Shown here: in pieces, positions 9,781 through 18,291 of the stretch | Layout of the letters: each line of letters opens with the position of its first letter | Position numbering within the stretch: position 1 is the first letter of the stretch | DNA from: Devosia nitrariae | GTDB lineage: Bacteria > Pseudomonadota > Alphaproteobacteria > Rhizobiales > Devosiaceae | DNA length: 64,000 nt | Direction: 5' to 3' | Assembly (NCBI RefSeq): GCF_030160115.1 | Contig: NZ_BSNS01000034.1 | Coordinates: 1-64,000, forward strand | Made by a program: the position numbers and the translations under genes | The notes under the pieces: generated by a model | What the model was told of the DNA's origin: nothing | Seen by the model: the letters and a program-made list of their open reading frames with translations, nothing else | Databases searched by the model: none

Positions 9781-10070
9781 GACTTCTCCTCCTCCGAAGG
9801 CGCCGGTTAGGCAATTTTCTGATGGGCGCCACAACGATATTTCCCGAGAAAACCCCATGCTTTCTCGCATTGCACATGTGTGCAATGAACCCTAACGCGG
9901 CTTCGAGCAGGGGGTCAATGCAGCCCTCACTCGCTGGTCCTGCGACTGACGGCTGGTGGCCGGTGCCGCCGGTCGGATTCAGAAGCCGGGTCGTCATTTG
10001 CGATTTGCGCAAGCGCCGGCAGGCTGGATAAAGCTTTGACGCCGGCGACGGAAGATGACGAGGAACAATC
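9781..10070. promoter_or_regulatory. Divergent promoter region between sugar importer operon and EEP gene
   Basis: A 290-base non-coding stretch serving two outward genes. It contains the ribosome site for the binding protein (9783-9794), the 20-base palindrome at 9868-9887, and GAGGA just before the TTG at 10071. I could not place -35/-10 boxes with confidence. Confidence 0.5.
9868..9887. promoter_or_regulatory. Palindromic candidate LacI-type operator
   Basis: CATTGCACA-TG-TGTGCAATG, perfect 9-base arms around a 2-base centre, 88 bases upstream of the binding-protein start. LacI-family dimers bind palindromes of this length, and the operon carries its own LacI gene. Palindrome seen directly; the binder is inferred. 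Confidence 0.6.
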
Positions 10071-10871
10071 TTGAAGATCATGTGTCTCAACGCATGGGGC
10101 GGGCGGCTCCCCGACCGCCTTCTGCCCTATCTGGAAACCGTTGCTCCCGATGTCCTCTGCCTGCAGGAGGTGGTGGCAACGCCCGCTTCCCCCCGGCCCT
10201 GGCTCACCTATCGCGATGGCGACCACGTGCTGGAGCAGCGCGCTGATCTTATGGGCGAAGTCGCCGCGGCCCTGCCGCAGCACAGAGCGATGTTCTGCCC
10301 GGCCTCCCGGGGCGCCCTCTGGGACGGCGCCGAGCCGGTCTGGTCGCAATTCGGCATCGCCACCTTTGTGCGCGCTTCGCTCGCGGTCGTCGGGCAGGCC
10401 CAGGCGTTCGTCCACGGCGCCTTCTCGCCCGACGACTTCGGCGAGCACCCGCGTCCGCGCAGCGCCCATGCCGTGCGCGTCCATGAGTTCGAGACCGGCC
10501 GCACCGTCTCCATCGCCCACATGCACGGGCTGCGCATTCCGGGCGACAAATCCGATTCGCCCGAGCGCCTGGCCCAGGCCAGGCGGTTCGCAGACCTCAT
10601 CGCCCGCACCGCCGAAGATGGTGACCTCGTCGTTGCCTGCGGCGATTTCAACGTCGAGCCGCAAAGCCAAACCTTCGAGATCCTGGCCGAGCTCGGCCTC
10701 ACGGACCTCGTCACCACGCGCCGTTTTTCCGGTACACGCACCTCGTTCTATGAAAAAACCGGGCGCTTTGCCGACTACATGCTGGTCGGCGCCGACACAA
10801 GGGTTGCCCGCTTCGACGTCGTCGAACAGCCGGAAGTCTCCGACCACCGCCCCCTGCTGCTCGAGATCTGA
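10071..10871 (+). CDS. Endonuclease/exonuclease/phosphatase (EEP) family hydrolase
   Basis: 266 residues with a TTG start supported by GAGGA seven bases upstream. EEP-fold hallmarks in order: N-terminal Asn in MCLNAWGG, the metal-binding Glu in CLQEVV, GDFN near residue 188 and the catalytic SDHRPLL at the C-terminus. No signal peptide, so cytosolic. EEP members cleave phosphodiesters in DNA, RNA, sphingomyelin or inositol phosphates; the substrate cannot be told from sequence. It is divergent from a sugar importer operon and could share its control region. Confidence 0.8.
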   Translation: MKIMCLNAWGGRLPDRLLPYLETVAPDVLCLQEVVATPASPRPWLTYRDGDHVLEQRADLMGEVAAALPQHRAMFCPASRGALWDGAEPVWSQFGIATFVRASLAVVGQAQAFVHGAFSPDDFGEHPRPRSAHAVRVHEFETGRTVSIAHMHGLRIPGDKSDSPERLAQARRFADLIARTAEDGDLVVACGDFNVEPQSQTFEILAELGLTDLVTTRRFSGTRTSFYEKTGRFADYMLVGADTRVARFDVVEQPEVSDHRPLLLEI

Positions 10872-10873
10872 AC

Positions 10874-10902
10874 AGGCGGTGATGTTGCACCAACCGCCTT
10901 TA
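10874..10902. terminator. Hairpin terminator between convergent genes
   Basis: Arms AGGCGGT (10874-10880) and ACCGCCT (10893-10899) are followed by TTT on the plus strand, right after the EEP stop and before the convergent RTX-like gene. Short U-tract, so efficiency may be modest. Confidence 0.5.
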
Positions 10903-10916
10903 AATGGTTCAGAGGC

Positions 10917-12257
10917 CTACAAGAAGTAATAGTCGCCGTCGCCAATCTGGGTCGGGCCGTCTGCCATCTGCACCATTATGAGCCCGTCATTGCCGGGATT
11001 GTCGGGGTCTGTCACCTTGTAGATCTGCAGCAGCTGATTGTCGCTGGCATAACGATCGAAGGTCAGCGTTGCATCTCCGCCGAAGCCCAATAGGCTGATG
11101 AAGTCCTGCTCGCCGGAACCGGAATGACCGGCCCCATGGAAATCGATGATGTGATCGAAACGACCGTTCGACTGCCGCGGATCGGCGATATCGCCGGCTG
11201 CGAAAATGAATGTGTCATTGTCCGCGCCGCCCTGCATGCGGTCCACGCCCTGGCCGCCGGTGAGCTTGTCCCGTCCCCGTTCGCCGCGCAGTAGATCGTT
11301 GCCGGCACCGCCATTGAGGGAGTCGTTGTATCGGCTGCCTGTCAGATCGTCGTCGCCGCCCCTCGCTGCTACAAGCACGGCATGATCGCTCGTCTGGTAG
11401 CGCACGATGTCGACGCCATTGGTGAGCGACATGTACTCGGGTCCGGCCATGGAGCCGCCGACCGTGATGGTGATCGTTGACAGGTTGCTGTTGCCCTGGC
11501 CGTCCGTCGCCATGACCGTGAACGTATCGGTGCCGACGAACCCGGACTGCGGACGATAGTCGAACAGATTGCCGCTGAGAAACGACGCGTGATAGTGGAC
11601 GCTGCCGAGATAGTCGCCTTCCGGAAATGGGTAGTGATTGCCGTCGAACCGGGTGTCGAGCTCGACAGTGCCGTAGTCGGGCCCATCGACAATGGTAAAG
11701 CTCAAAAAGTCGAAGTCTGCGTCGGTCGCTAGGAATTCGACATCGAGCACCGACTGTCCCCCTGCCAAGACCACGTTGAGATCGGAGAGGACCGGCGCGG
11801 TGTTGACAAACGTATCGGGCAACTCAACGCCGTCCTCGACGATGATCTGATGCTCGCCATACTGCGTGTTCTGGCCGCTGCCATAGGGAGTGGCGCCTTT
11901 ATACGTCACCACGAAATCGTCAGAGGATTCGGCGGTTACCGAAACGACGTCCAGGGACAGGAAGGCCGCCTCGGCATGGACGGTGCGGATGAAATTACCG
12001 TCGTTGTCGAAGAGGTAGGTATCGAGCTCGGAAACTGTTTCAATCCTGCCGTGGTGGGTGAAGCCGGTGATGGCAAAGAAGCCGTCGAACACGTCGACCG
12101 ATTCCAGTGTTACCCAGCCATAGAAAAAGTCCGGCAGGGCTCCGATGGGATCGGAAACGTCGCCTTGCGCATCGGTCAAGGTGAAGGAGTAGGCGACATG
12201 CGGTCCGCCTCCCTCCAAGACAGTCAGTTCGCTGCCATTGCTGAGCGTCGGCATCAT
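10917..12257 (-). CDS. Secreted calcium-binding RTX-repeat protein with cadherin-like domain
   Basis: About 446 residues. The start at 12257 has AAGAGGA two bases upstream; the ATG directly after it is also possible. There is no N-terminal signal peptide. A central Ig/cadherin-like segment (NTAPVLSDL through GTDTFTVMATDGQGNS) precedes a short set of RTX nonapeptides (GGAGNDLL, GGQGVDRM, GGADNDTF), then a C-terminal stretch typical of type I secretion substrates. Such proteins bind calcium and fold outside the cell, often in adhesion or surface layers. No type I secretion genes lie nearby. Confidence 0.8.
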   Translation of the reverse strand: MMPTLSNGSELTVLEGGGPHVAYSFTLTDAQGDVSDPIGALPDFFYGWVTLESVDVFDGFFAITGFTHHGRIETVSELDTYLFDNDGNFIRTVHAEAAFLSLDVVSVTAESSDDFVVTYKGATPYGSGQNTQYGEHQIIVEDGVELPDTFVNTAPVLSDLNVVLAGGQSVLDVEFLATDADFDFLSFTIVDGPDYGTVELDTRFDGNHYPFPEGDYLGSVHYHASFLSGNLFDYRPQSGFVGTDTFTVMATDGQGNSNLSTITITVGGSMAGPEYMSLTNGVDIVRYQTSDHAVLVAARGGDDDLTGSRYNDSLNGGAGNDLLRGERGRDKLTGGQGVDRMQGGADNDTFIFAAGDIADPRQSNGRFDHIIDFHGAGHSGSGEQDFISLLGFGGDATLTFDRYASDNQLLQIYKVTDPDNPGNDGLIMVQMADGPTQIGDGDYYFL

Positions 12258-12399
12258 GATCCTCTTAACTTCATAGGGGGAGGAGGGCATGGGCACGTTG
12301 TGCGAGGCAGGCTACCAAGACACGTAGAGGCCTCCGATGGCGATGCTCAAACAGGGTGTTCAAAGCATGAAGATTGGACCCCTGATTGCGCAGACCTCA

Positions 12400-12855
12400 T
12401 CACACTGAAACCGTCTGGCCGAGTTGATCGGCTAATCCCTGAGGATAGAGAGCTATGCCGTCCGGCAGGTGATGGGGATCGAACCACCGCGCGGTCCAGA
12501 CGCTCATGTCGTTTTCAACGAGATCGACTGCATCCCGCTTGTAATAGGATTCGTCGTGCAGCCGGACCGGAGCGGCAAAGATATACTCGTGACCTACCGC
12601 ACCTTCATGCACAAAGAGATTTTCGAGCGCGATCCAGGGACCAAGGATGGTGGTGCCGCAATGGAGTTCCTCCTCGAATTCGCGCTCAAGGGCCTGTTCC
12701 CGTGTCTCGCCGAATTCGACCGTGCCGCCGGGCGGGCGGATACCCTTGACCTGCCCGTTGTCCTGCTTCACCTCCGCCGCCAGAATCCTGCCCCCATTCC
12801 AGATGAGGCCGAGGACTTTTACGCGGATCTTTTCGGGTGGTCTCCACATGGACAT
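12400..12855 (-). CDS. Nudix hydrolase
   Basis: 151 residues with a good Nudix box: GGTVEFGETREQALEREFEE, containing the G-x5-E-x7-RE-x2-EE arrangement that binds the metal-diphosphate. ATG at 12855 follows TGAGGTCAC. A soluble pyrophosphohydrolase, probably acting on a nucleoside diphosphate derivative; the substrate class is not evident. It lies 36 bases after the end of a calcineurin-like phosphoesterase on the same strand, so the two are probably co-transcribed. Confidence 0.88.
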   Translation of the reverse strand: MSMWRPPEKIRVKVLGLIWNGGRILAAEVKQDNGQVKGIRPPGGTVEFGETREQALEREFEEELHCGTTILGPWIALENLFVHEGAVGHEYIFAAPVRLHDESYYKRDAVDLVENDMSVWTARWFDPHHLPDGIALYPQGLADQLGQTVSV

Positions 12856-12891
12856 GTGACCTCAAGGGATGGTTCGGTCGGTGGGATCCGA

Positions 12892-13749
12892 TCAGCCGGC
12901 GTCGACTACCTCGCTACGGCCAAAGGGCGGATGCGGCGCCAGCCCCCGTTCGGCGGTGGACATGGCATTCAGGCTGAACTGGAACCTCTGCCGGCCGAAG
13001 GCCGTCCAGTCGATCGTTTCGCTGAGCTTGAGCAGGCCCCAGGCCTTGGCGGCCTTCGGCGGATGCGGCCAGCTTTCTGACAGCGATTGGAGCGTCACAT
13101 GCGGAATGGCGTCAACGATGGTCAGACTATTCCAATGCACGTGTCCGGACACGCAGATCATGGGCATGCGGGCTTCGCGCAGAGCGGCCTGAATCGGCTC
13201 GAGTTCAGGGTAGATCGAGATGCCGTAGTTGGCGTGGAAGTAATAATTGCTGCGCTGCGACTGCCCCGACAGGGGAACGTGCGACACGACGAGCGTAGGC
13301 TTTACTGCCTGCCGTACGTGATCGGCAAGCCAATCGAGGTCCCCGTCGGCGAGGCGGAAGGTGTCGCCCTCGGGTAGCCGGTGGATGCGCGTGTCCGCCC
13401 GCCATACCAGCACCTGCCAGGAGCCGAGGTCCACAACTTCATGGCCCATTGACTGGTCGAGGATCGCTTCATTCTCCGCAACGCTGAGGAAATCGCGGTC
13501 GTGATTGCCGCAGAGGTGCCGGATCGGCACCCGTATAGACGCAAACGCAGCGGCGACCTCGTGCTCCAGCATCAGGTCCGTATCGTGGCTGCGGTCGGCG
13601 ATGCGGTCGCCGAGATCGATCACCAGATCAGGCTGTTCGGCCGCCACGAACTCGGCGAATTGCGCAAAAAGCTGCAGCGCCTGCGAACTCTTCTTGGTCA
13701 GGACATCCTCGCCGTGGTGGATATCGGCAATGAAGGCGATGCGGGGCAC
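12892..13749 (-). CDS. Calcineurin-like metallophosphoesterase
   Basis: About 285 residues if it begins at the GTG at 13749, preferred because AGGAGG sits ten bases upstream and the protein then opens directly with the first metal motif (IAFIADIHHGE). Alternative ATG at 13776. The motif set is complete: D-x-H, GDR, GNHD, SHVP and GHVH. No signal peptide. Broad family of phosphomonoesterases and phosphodiesterases, including cyclic nucleotide and UDP-diacylglucosamine hydrolases; nothing here selects one. Probably in an operon with the Nudix gene. Confidence 0.85.
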   Translation of the reverse strand: MPRIAFIADIHHGEDVLTKKSSQALQLFAQFAEFVAAEQPDLVIDLGDRIADRSHDTDLMLEHEVAAAFASIRVPIRHLCGNHDRDFLSVAENEAILDQSMGHEVVDLGSWQVLVWRADTRIHRLPEGDTFRLADGDLDWLADHVRQAVKPTLVVSHVPLSGQSQRSNYYFHANYGISIYPELEPIQAALREARMPMICVSGHVHWNSLTIVDAIPHVTLQSLSESWPHPPKAAKAWGLLKLSETIDWTAFGRQRFQFSLNAMSTAERGLAPHPPFGRSEVVDAG

Positions 13750-14029
13750 GGGCTTGCGTCCTCCTGAAGGCGGCATGCGGGCGTGAGTAGCCCGGCGCGG
13801 CCGGCGCGACAAGTGCGAGGTCGCCGTATTGTGCGTCGTTGCACCCCGATCCGCAGGATGCTCAAGCCTAATGCATGCGATCCAGGAAGCGATCCGTTCG
13901 ATAATTCACGGAACACCTGGGCGATTGGCCTTGGCTTTCGGTGAAAATGTCGCAATAACAAGGAGTTGCAAGTGACCCAACCGATTCGGGGCGCAGCAGG
14001 CGCACTGCGTTTTTCTCGAGGAGCCGCAG

Positions 14030-14371
14030 ATGATCAGGACTTCAGGAAAGCAGACCCTGCGTTGGGCTGCCGTCGCCGGTGCGATCGCGGTTTCGGCCGG
14101 CGCGGCTCAAGGGCAATCGGGGGTGCCGCTGCTGCGCGTCTATATTGACCAGCCTTATTTCTACGATGTCCTCGCCGAGGGCGTGAGAGAGGAGGGTGAA
14201 ACCGCCTATGCGCTTGATGTCGTCCTCGAGGGCAAAGAGGTCGGCCGCTCCGAGGTTGTCTACGACTGCGCAAGCGGCGACTATGAGGAAACCGAGATCG
14301 ATGCGTGGACCGGTGGGGCCAAGGATTTCCTGCCCGCCGCACTCCTGAGCTTTGCGCAGCGCTACTGCTGA
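14030..14371 (+). CDS. Small exported protein of unknown function
   Basis: 113 residues. Residues 1-29 form a Sec signal peptide (basic start, hydrophobic core, AAQGQS cleavage region). The mature part of about 85 residues is acidic with two Cys (CASG and the C-terminal Cys), which could form a periplasmic disulfide. GAGGAGCCGCAG precedes the ATG. I do not recognise the family. The flanks (13813-14029 and 14372-14603) show no further genes. Confidence 0.65.
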   Translation: MIRTSGKQTLRWAAVAGAIAVSAGAAQGQSGVPLLRVYIDQPYFYDVLAEGVREEGETAYALDVVLEGKEVGRSEVVYDCASGDYEETEIDAWTGGAKDFLPAALLSFAQRYC

Positions 14372-14603
14372 GCCTGTTGCCGACGCACAACAGGGGGCGG
14401 CAAGCCGAAGACCGTCACATAAACCGGCCACAATTTACCCTGACAAGCGTAGGTGTGCTGAAGCATGGCCCCGGCCGGCGTGCGGACCGCCGGAGCGTTG
14501 CCCAGCACCGAGAATTTACCTTTACGCTACCAATTGAAGTGTTTCCTCTCCGGTGTCCCATGGGCTAAGGACGGGCGAACGCAACCGCATCAGGGCTCTT
14601 CAT

Positions 14604-17054
14604 ATGGATTTTCGCATCTCTCCCGACGACCGCGTAGGCGGGCAGCAGAACCAGCGTGCCGCAAAGAGCGCGCCGGGGCGCAAGGGAGAGCGTGTGGAAC
14701 CGACGCTGGGCGCGGGGGTGGGCCAGTTCGTTGATGACGAGCGTTCAGGCGGCGTTCCGGGTAAACCGCAAAAGCCTTCCCGACCGCAAAAGCGCGGGCG
14801 CGCCAAGCCGGCCAAGGCTGCCAAGCCGAGGAGGAAGCGGCGGGGCGCTGGCGGTTTCATCGTCGGCCTCTTCTACTGGGCGTTCGTTGCCTGCCTCTGG
14901 GGCGGAATCGCCGCCATGGGAATCGTGGTCTATTACGGCATGCAGCTGCCCTCGTCCGATACTTGGGCGGTGCCGGACCGGCCGCCCAATATCCGCGTAG
15001 TGGCCGCCGACGGACGGCTGATCTCCAATCGCGGCAAGACCGGCGGTGAAGCCATCGGCTACAGCGAGCTGCCCTGGTACGTGCCGGCGGCCTTCATCTC
15101 GGCCGAAGACCGGCGCTTCATGCACCACTTCGGTGTCGACCCCCTCGGCCTGGCGGCTGTCCTCATCGAAAGCGTCCAGGCGCGCGGCGTCACCCGCGGG
15201 GCCTCGACCATCACCCAGCAGGTGGCCAAGAACCTGTTCCTCTCGCCCGACCAGACGCTCGGGCGCAAGGTGCAGGAGGCGGTGCTCGCCGTCTGGCTCG
15301 AGCAGAACTACACCAAGCAGGAAATCCTCGAGCTCTATATGAACCGCGTCTATTTCGGCGCGGGCGCGACCGGCATCGAGGCGGCGGCGCAGACCTATTT
15401 CGGCGTTTCGGCGCGCAATCTCTCGCTCGGCCAGGCGGCAATGCTTGCCGGCATCCTGCCCGCGCCCTCGGCCTACAACCCCAAGAACGACCAGCAGCAG
15501 GCCATCCAGCGACAGCGCCTGACGCTCAACGCCATGGTGCGTGACGGCTTCATCACCCGCGAAGAGGCCGACGCGGCGGCCGTCGATCCGGACAAGTCGA
15601 TTCCGACGCGGATTGCCGGCGCCGAATACTATGTGGCCGACTGGGTCGAGAGCCTGATGAACGCCTATCTTGGCGAGGTGCACGAGGACGTGGTCGTCCA
15701 CACCACCATCGATTGGGATCTGCAGAAGCAGGCCGAGTTCATCGTCAAGGAGTTCGTTGCCGAGGAAGGTCCCAAACGCGGCTTCACCCAGGGCGCGCTG
15801 GTCTCCATGGATACGACCGGCACCATCAGGGCGCTGGTCGGCGGCGTCGACTATACGCAAAGCCAATACAACCGCGCCGTCACCTCCCGCCGCCAGCCCG
15901 GTTCTGCCTTCAAGCCGTTCGTCTATGTGGCGGCCATGGAAAAAGGCTACACTCCCGAGACGGTCGCCGAGGACGCACGCTTCGACTACAATGGGTGGAG
16001 CCCGCGCAACTCGACCAACAAATACGTCGGTCTCGTCACACTGCGGCAGGGTCTTGCCTATTCGCTCAACACCGTTGCCGGGCGGCTGGCCATCGACGTG
16101 ACGCCGCAGGCGGTGATCGATGTTGCCAACCGCCTCGGCATCTCGGCACAACTGCCCGCGGTACCCTCTATCGCGCTCGGCACCGCCGAGGTTTCGCTGC
16201 TCGAGCTGACGGCGGCCTATGCGCCTTTTGCCAATGGCGGCATCGGCGTCATCCCGAACGTCATCACGCGCATCGAGACCAAGGACGGCGAGGTGCTCTA
16301 TGAAGCGTCCGACGCTGGCCCGGGACGCGTGCTCGCGCCCGAGGTCGTGGCCGAAATGAACGACATGCTGAAGACCGCGGTGGAAGTGGGCACCGGGCGC
16401 GGCGCCAATCTCGGCGGCTGGCCGTTCGCCGGCAAGACCGGCACCAGCCAGGAAGCCAAGGACGCACTGTTCGTCGGCTATACCGCCAAGATGGTCACCG
16501 GCGTCTGGCTCGGCAATGACGACAATGAGGGCACTCGCCTCTCGGGCGGCAACGTGCCGGTCGCCATCTGGTCGGAATTCATGACCAAGGCGCATGCGGG
16601 CATGGAGGTCGCGGACATACCGGGGTACGATTCGGCCAACTCGACTCTCGTTGCCCAGCAGATCATCGATCCTGCGACCGGCCAGCCGGCGATCGATCCG
16701 ATGACGGGCCAGCCCATGGTGCAGTTCGTCGATCCGATGACCGGCCAGCCCGTGCCCATGCAGGTTGATCCGGCAACAGGGCAGATGATCCCGCAGGCCG
16801 CGCAGATCGACCCGGCAACGGGCCAGGTCCTGCAGGCGCAGGCGCCGACGGGCCAGCAGATCGATCCGGTTACCGGCTATCCGATCCAGCAGACCCAGCC
16901 GGGCGTGCCGCAGGTCGATCCGATGACCGGCCAGCAGATCGATCCCAACCAGCAGTTCACCCCGCTGCAATGGGAACCCAATGCCCCCCAGCCGACCCCG
17001 CAGCAGAGCGAAGGCTCGCAGCGCACCCTGATGGACCTGATCTTCGGGAACTGA
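14604..17054 (+). CDS. Class A penicillin-binding protein with DPxTGQ repeat tail
   Basis: 816 residues from the ATG at 14604. A long Lys/Arg-rich cytoplasmic segment (55-80) and one membrane helix (about 83-112) precede a GT51 glycosyltransferase domain (catalytic Glu168 in AEDRRFMHHF, then GASTITQQVAKN) and a transpeptidase domain (SxxK as SAFK, SLN, KTGTSQ). It polymerises and crosslinks peptidoglycan at the periplasmic face. After the catalytic part, about residues 690-790 are a low-complexity tail rich in Gln and Pro with seven DPxTG units. An upstream in-frame start at 14553 is less likely. Confidence 0.9.
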   Translation: MDFRISPDDRVGGQQNQRAAKSAPGRKGERVEPTLGAGVGQFVDDERSGGVPGKPQKPSRPQKRGRAKPAKAAKPRRKRRGAGGFIVGLFYWAFVACLWGGIAAMGIVVYYGMQLPSSDTWAVPDRPPNIRVVAADGRLISNRGKTGGEAIGYSELPWYVPAAFISAEDRRFMHHFGVDPLGLAAVLIESVQARGVTRGASTITQQVAKNLFLSPDQTLGRKVQEAVLAVWLEQNYTKQEILELYMNRVYFGAGATGIEAAAQTYFGVSARNLSLGQAAMLAGILPAPSAYNPKNDQQQAIQRQRLTLNAMVRDGFITREEADAAAVDPDKSIPTRIAGAEYYVADWVESLMNAYLGEVHEDVVVHTTIDWDLQKQAEFIVKEFVAEEGPKRGFTQGALVSMDTTGTIRALVGGVDYTQSQYNRAVTSRRQPGSAFKPFVYVAAMEKGYTPETVAEDARFDYNGWSPRNSTNKYVGLVTLRQGLAYSLNTVAGRLAIDVTPQAVIDVANRLGISAQLPAVPSIALGTAEVSLLELTAAYAPFANGGIGVIPNVITRIETKDGEVLYEASDAGPGRVLAPEVVAEMNDMLKTAVEVGTGRGANLGGWPFAGKTGTSQEAKDALFVGYTAKMVTGVWLGNDDNEGTRLSGGNVPVAIWSEFMTKAHAGMEVADIPGYDSANSTLVAQQIIDPATGQPAIDPMTGQPMVQFVDPMTGQPVPMQVDPATGQMIPQAAQIDPATGQVLQAQAPTGQQIDPVTGYPIQQTQPGVPQVDPMTGQQIDPNQQFTPLQWEPNAPQPTPQQSEGSQRTLMDLIFGN
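16662..16950 (+). repeat. In-gene DPxTGQ repeat array in PBP tail
   Basis: Seven degenerate copies of a GAT-CC-x-ACG-GGC-CAG unit encode DPATGQ, DPMTGQ or DPVTGY, separated by variable Gln/Pro/Val spacers. Codon variation between copies argues for old duplication rather than recent slippage. Confidence 0.8.
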
Positions 17055-17138
17055 GCGGCCGTTACGGCATTCCAATCCCTCCCGATACACTGGCCAGCGG
17101 CCGGGATGGGGAGGGTGCTCAGTTCAGGGTGTCGGCCG

Positions 17139-18287
17139 ATGACTGGATCCGTCGATCCGCAGACCCGCATTGCGATCGTCTTTTTGCTGCAGGCGATTAC
17201 CGCCGGCGCGCTCTTTACCCGAGTTCCCGACATTCAGGCGGGGCTGGCCCTGAGCGAGGCCGCGCTGGGGGTTGCGCTCATCGGCCAGCCGGTCGGCAAT
17301 CTCGCGACGCTCTTTGTCGCCAGCGCCGTGCTTGAGCATGCCGGTACGCGCCGTATCATGCTGTTCGGCCTGCCGATGCTGGCGATCTGTGCGGGTCTTG
17401 CGGCCGTCGCACCGAACAGCATTGCGCTTTTCGCCGTCTTCCTCGTCTACGGCAGCGCCTTCGCCCTCACCAATCTTGCCATGAACGTCGAGGCCGACAG
17501 GAGCGAGGCCGCTGTCGGCCGACGTTTCATGAACCGCTGCCATGGCGTTGCCAGCGCTGGTCTACTCCTCACCAGTCTTTTCGGCGCGGTCCTGCGCGGT
17601 GCTGGCGTTGCGCCCAGCGAGCATCTCGTTCTTATGACGGTGCCGATCGGTGTCGGCGCCCTCGCCCTCATCCTCCCGCTGCAGCCGGCTCCGCCCCGCC
17701 TTCACGACGGCACCCGACCACGCCGCTTCATCGCCATACCGACCATGATGACCCTCCTGCTCGTCGGCTTCGTGCTCTCGGGTGTGCTGCTCGAGGGCGG
17801 CGCACGTGCCTGGTCGATCATCTATATGCGCGACAGCTTCACTGCGCCCGATTGGCTCGATTCGCTGGCGCTGTCCGCCTTCCTCGCCACCATGGCCGTC
17901 GGGAGGCTGCTTGCCGACGGCTGGACCGAGCGCTACGGGCCGCCCACCGTAGCGCGGGCCCTGATGGCGCTTGCCTGCCTGGGCCTGCTGATCGTGGTCC
18001 TGGCGCCGGTGCCGATCGCCGCGCTCTTCGGCTTCGCCCTGATCGGGCTCGGTACGTCCGTGATCTATCCGCTGACCCTCTCGGCCGCGGCCCGCCTCAA
18101 GGACCGACCTTCCTCGGAGAATGTCGCGGCGGTCACCATGGCCAGCTCGATGATCGTGCTTGCCGCGCCGGCAGTGCTCGGGTCCATCGCGACGCACTAC
18201 GGCATCCGCATGACGTTCGCCGTCCTCGTTCCTGCAACGATGCTGTCGTTCGCGCTGGCCTTCGTTCTGTCACCGAAACGGGATTAA
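17139..18287 (+). CDS. MFS transporter, YbjJ-like
   Basis: About 382 residues with twelve predicted helices. Family marks shared with the two MFS genes at 24021-26379 are NVEADR...GRRFMNRCHG near the middle loop and IIYMRD after helix 7. The ATG at 17139 is chosen since it leaves a short cytoplasmic start before helix 1. Likely an inner-membrane sugar or small-molecule carrier; no substrate can be assigned. Convergent with the beta-CASP gene, four bases between stops. Confidence 0.8.
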   Translation: MTGSVDPQTRIAIVFLLQAITAGALFTRVPDIQAGLALSEAALGVALIGQPVGNLATLFVASAVLEHAGTRRIMLFGLPMLAICAGLAAVAPNSIALFAVFLVYGSAFALTNLAMNVEADRSEAAVGRRFMNRCHGVASAGLLLTSLFGAVLRGAGVAPSEHLVLMTVPIGVGALALILPLQPAPPRLHDGTRPRRFIAIPTMMTLLLVGFVLSGVLLEGGARAWSIIYMRDSFTAPDWLDSLALSAFLATMAVGRLLADGWTERYGPPTVARALMALACLGLLIVVLAPVPIAALFGFALIGLGTSVIYPLTLSAAARLKDRPSSENVAAVTMASSMIVLAAPAVLGSIATHYGIRMTFAVLVPATMLSFALAFVLSPKRD

Positions 18288-18291
18288 CAGC

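Noticed and set aside
13972..14148. A GTG-started small frame with AAGGAG upstream, overlapping the exported protein gene
   Set aside because: Arg/Gly-rich product without family features; the signal-peptide gene at 14030 explains the region better, although a leader peptide cannot be excluded.
16662..16950. Possible sortase LPxTG-like sorting signals in the PBP tail
   Set aside because: The motif is DPxTG, repeated, with no following hydrophobic helix or basic end, in a Gram-negative protein.
14745..17090. A 781-codon open frame antisense to the PBP gene
   Set aside because: Same shadow effect; composition is dominated by Arg, Gly and His and follows the PBP repeats in mirror.
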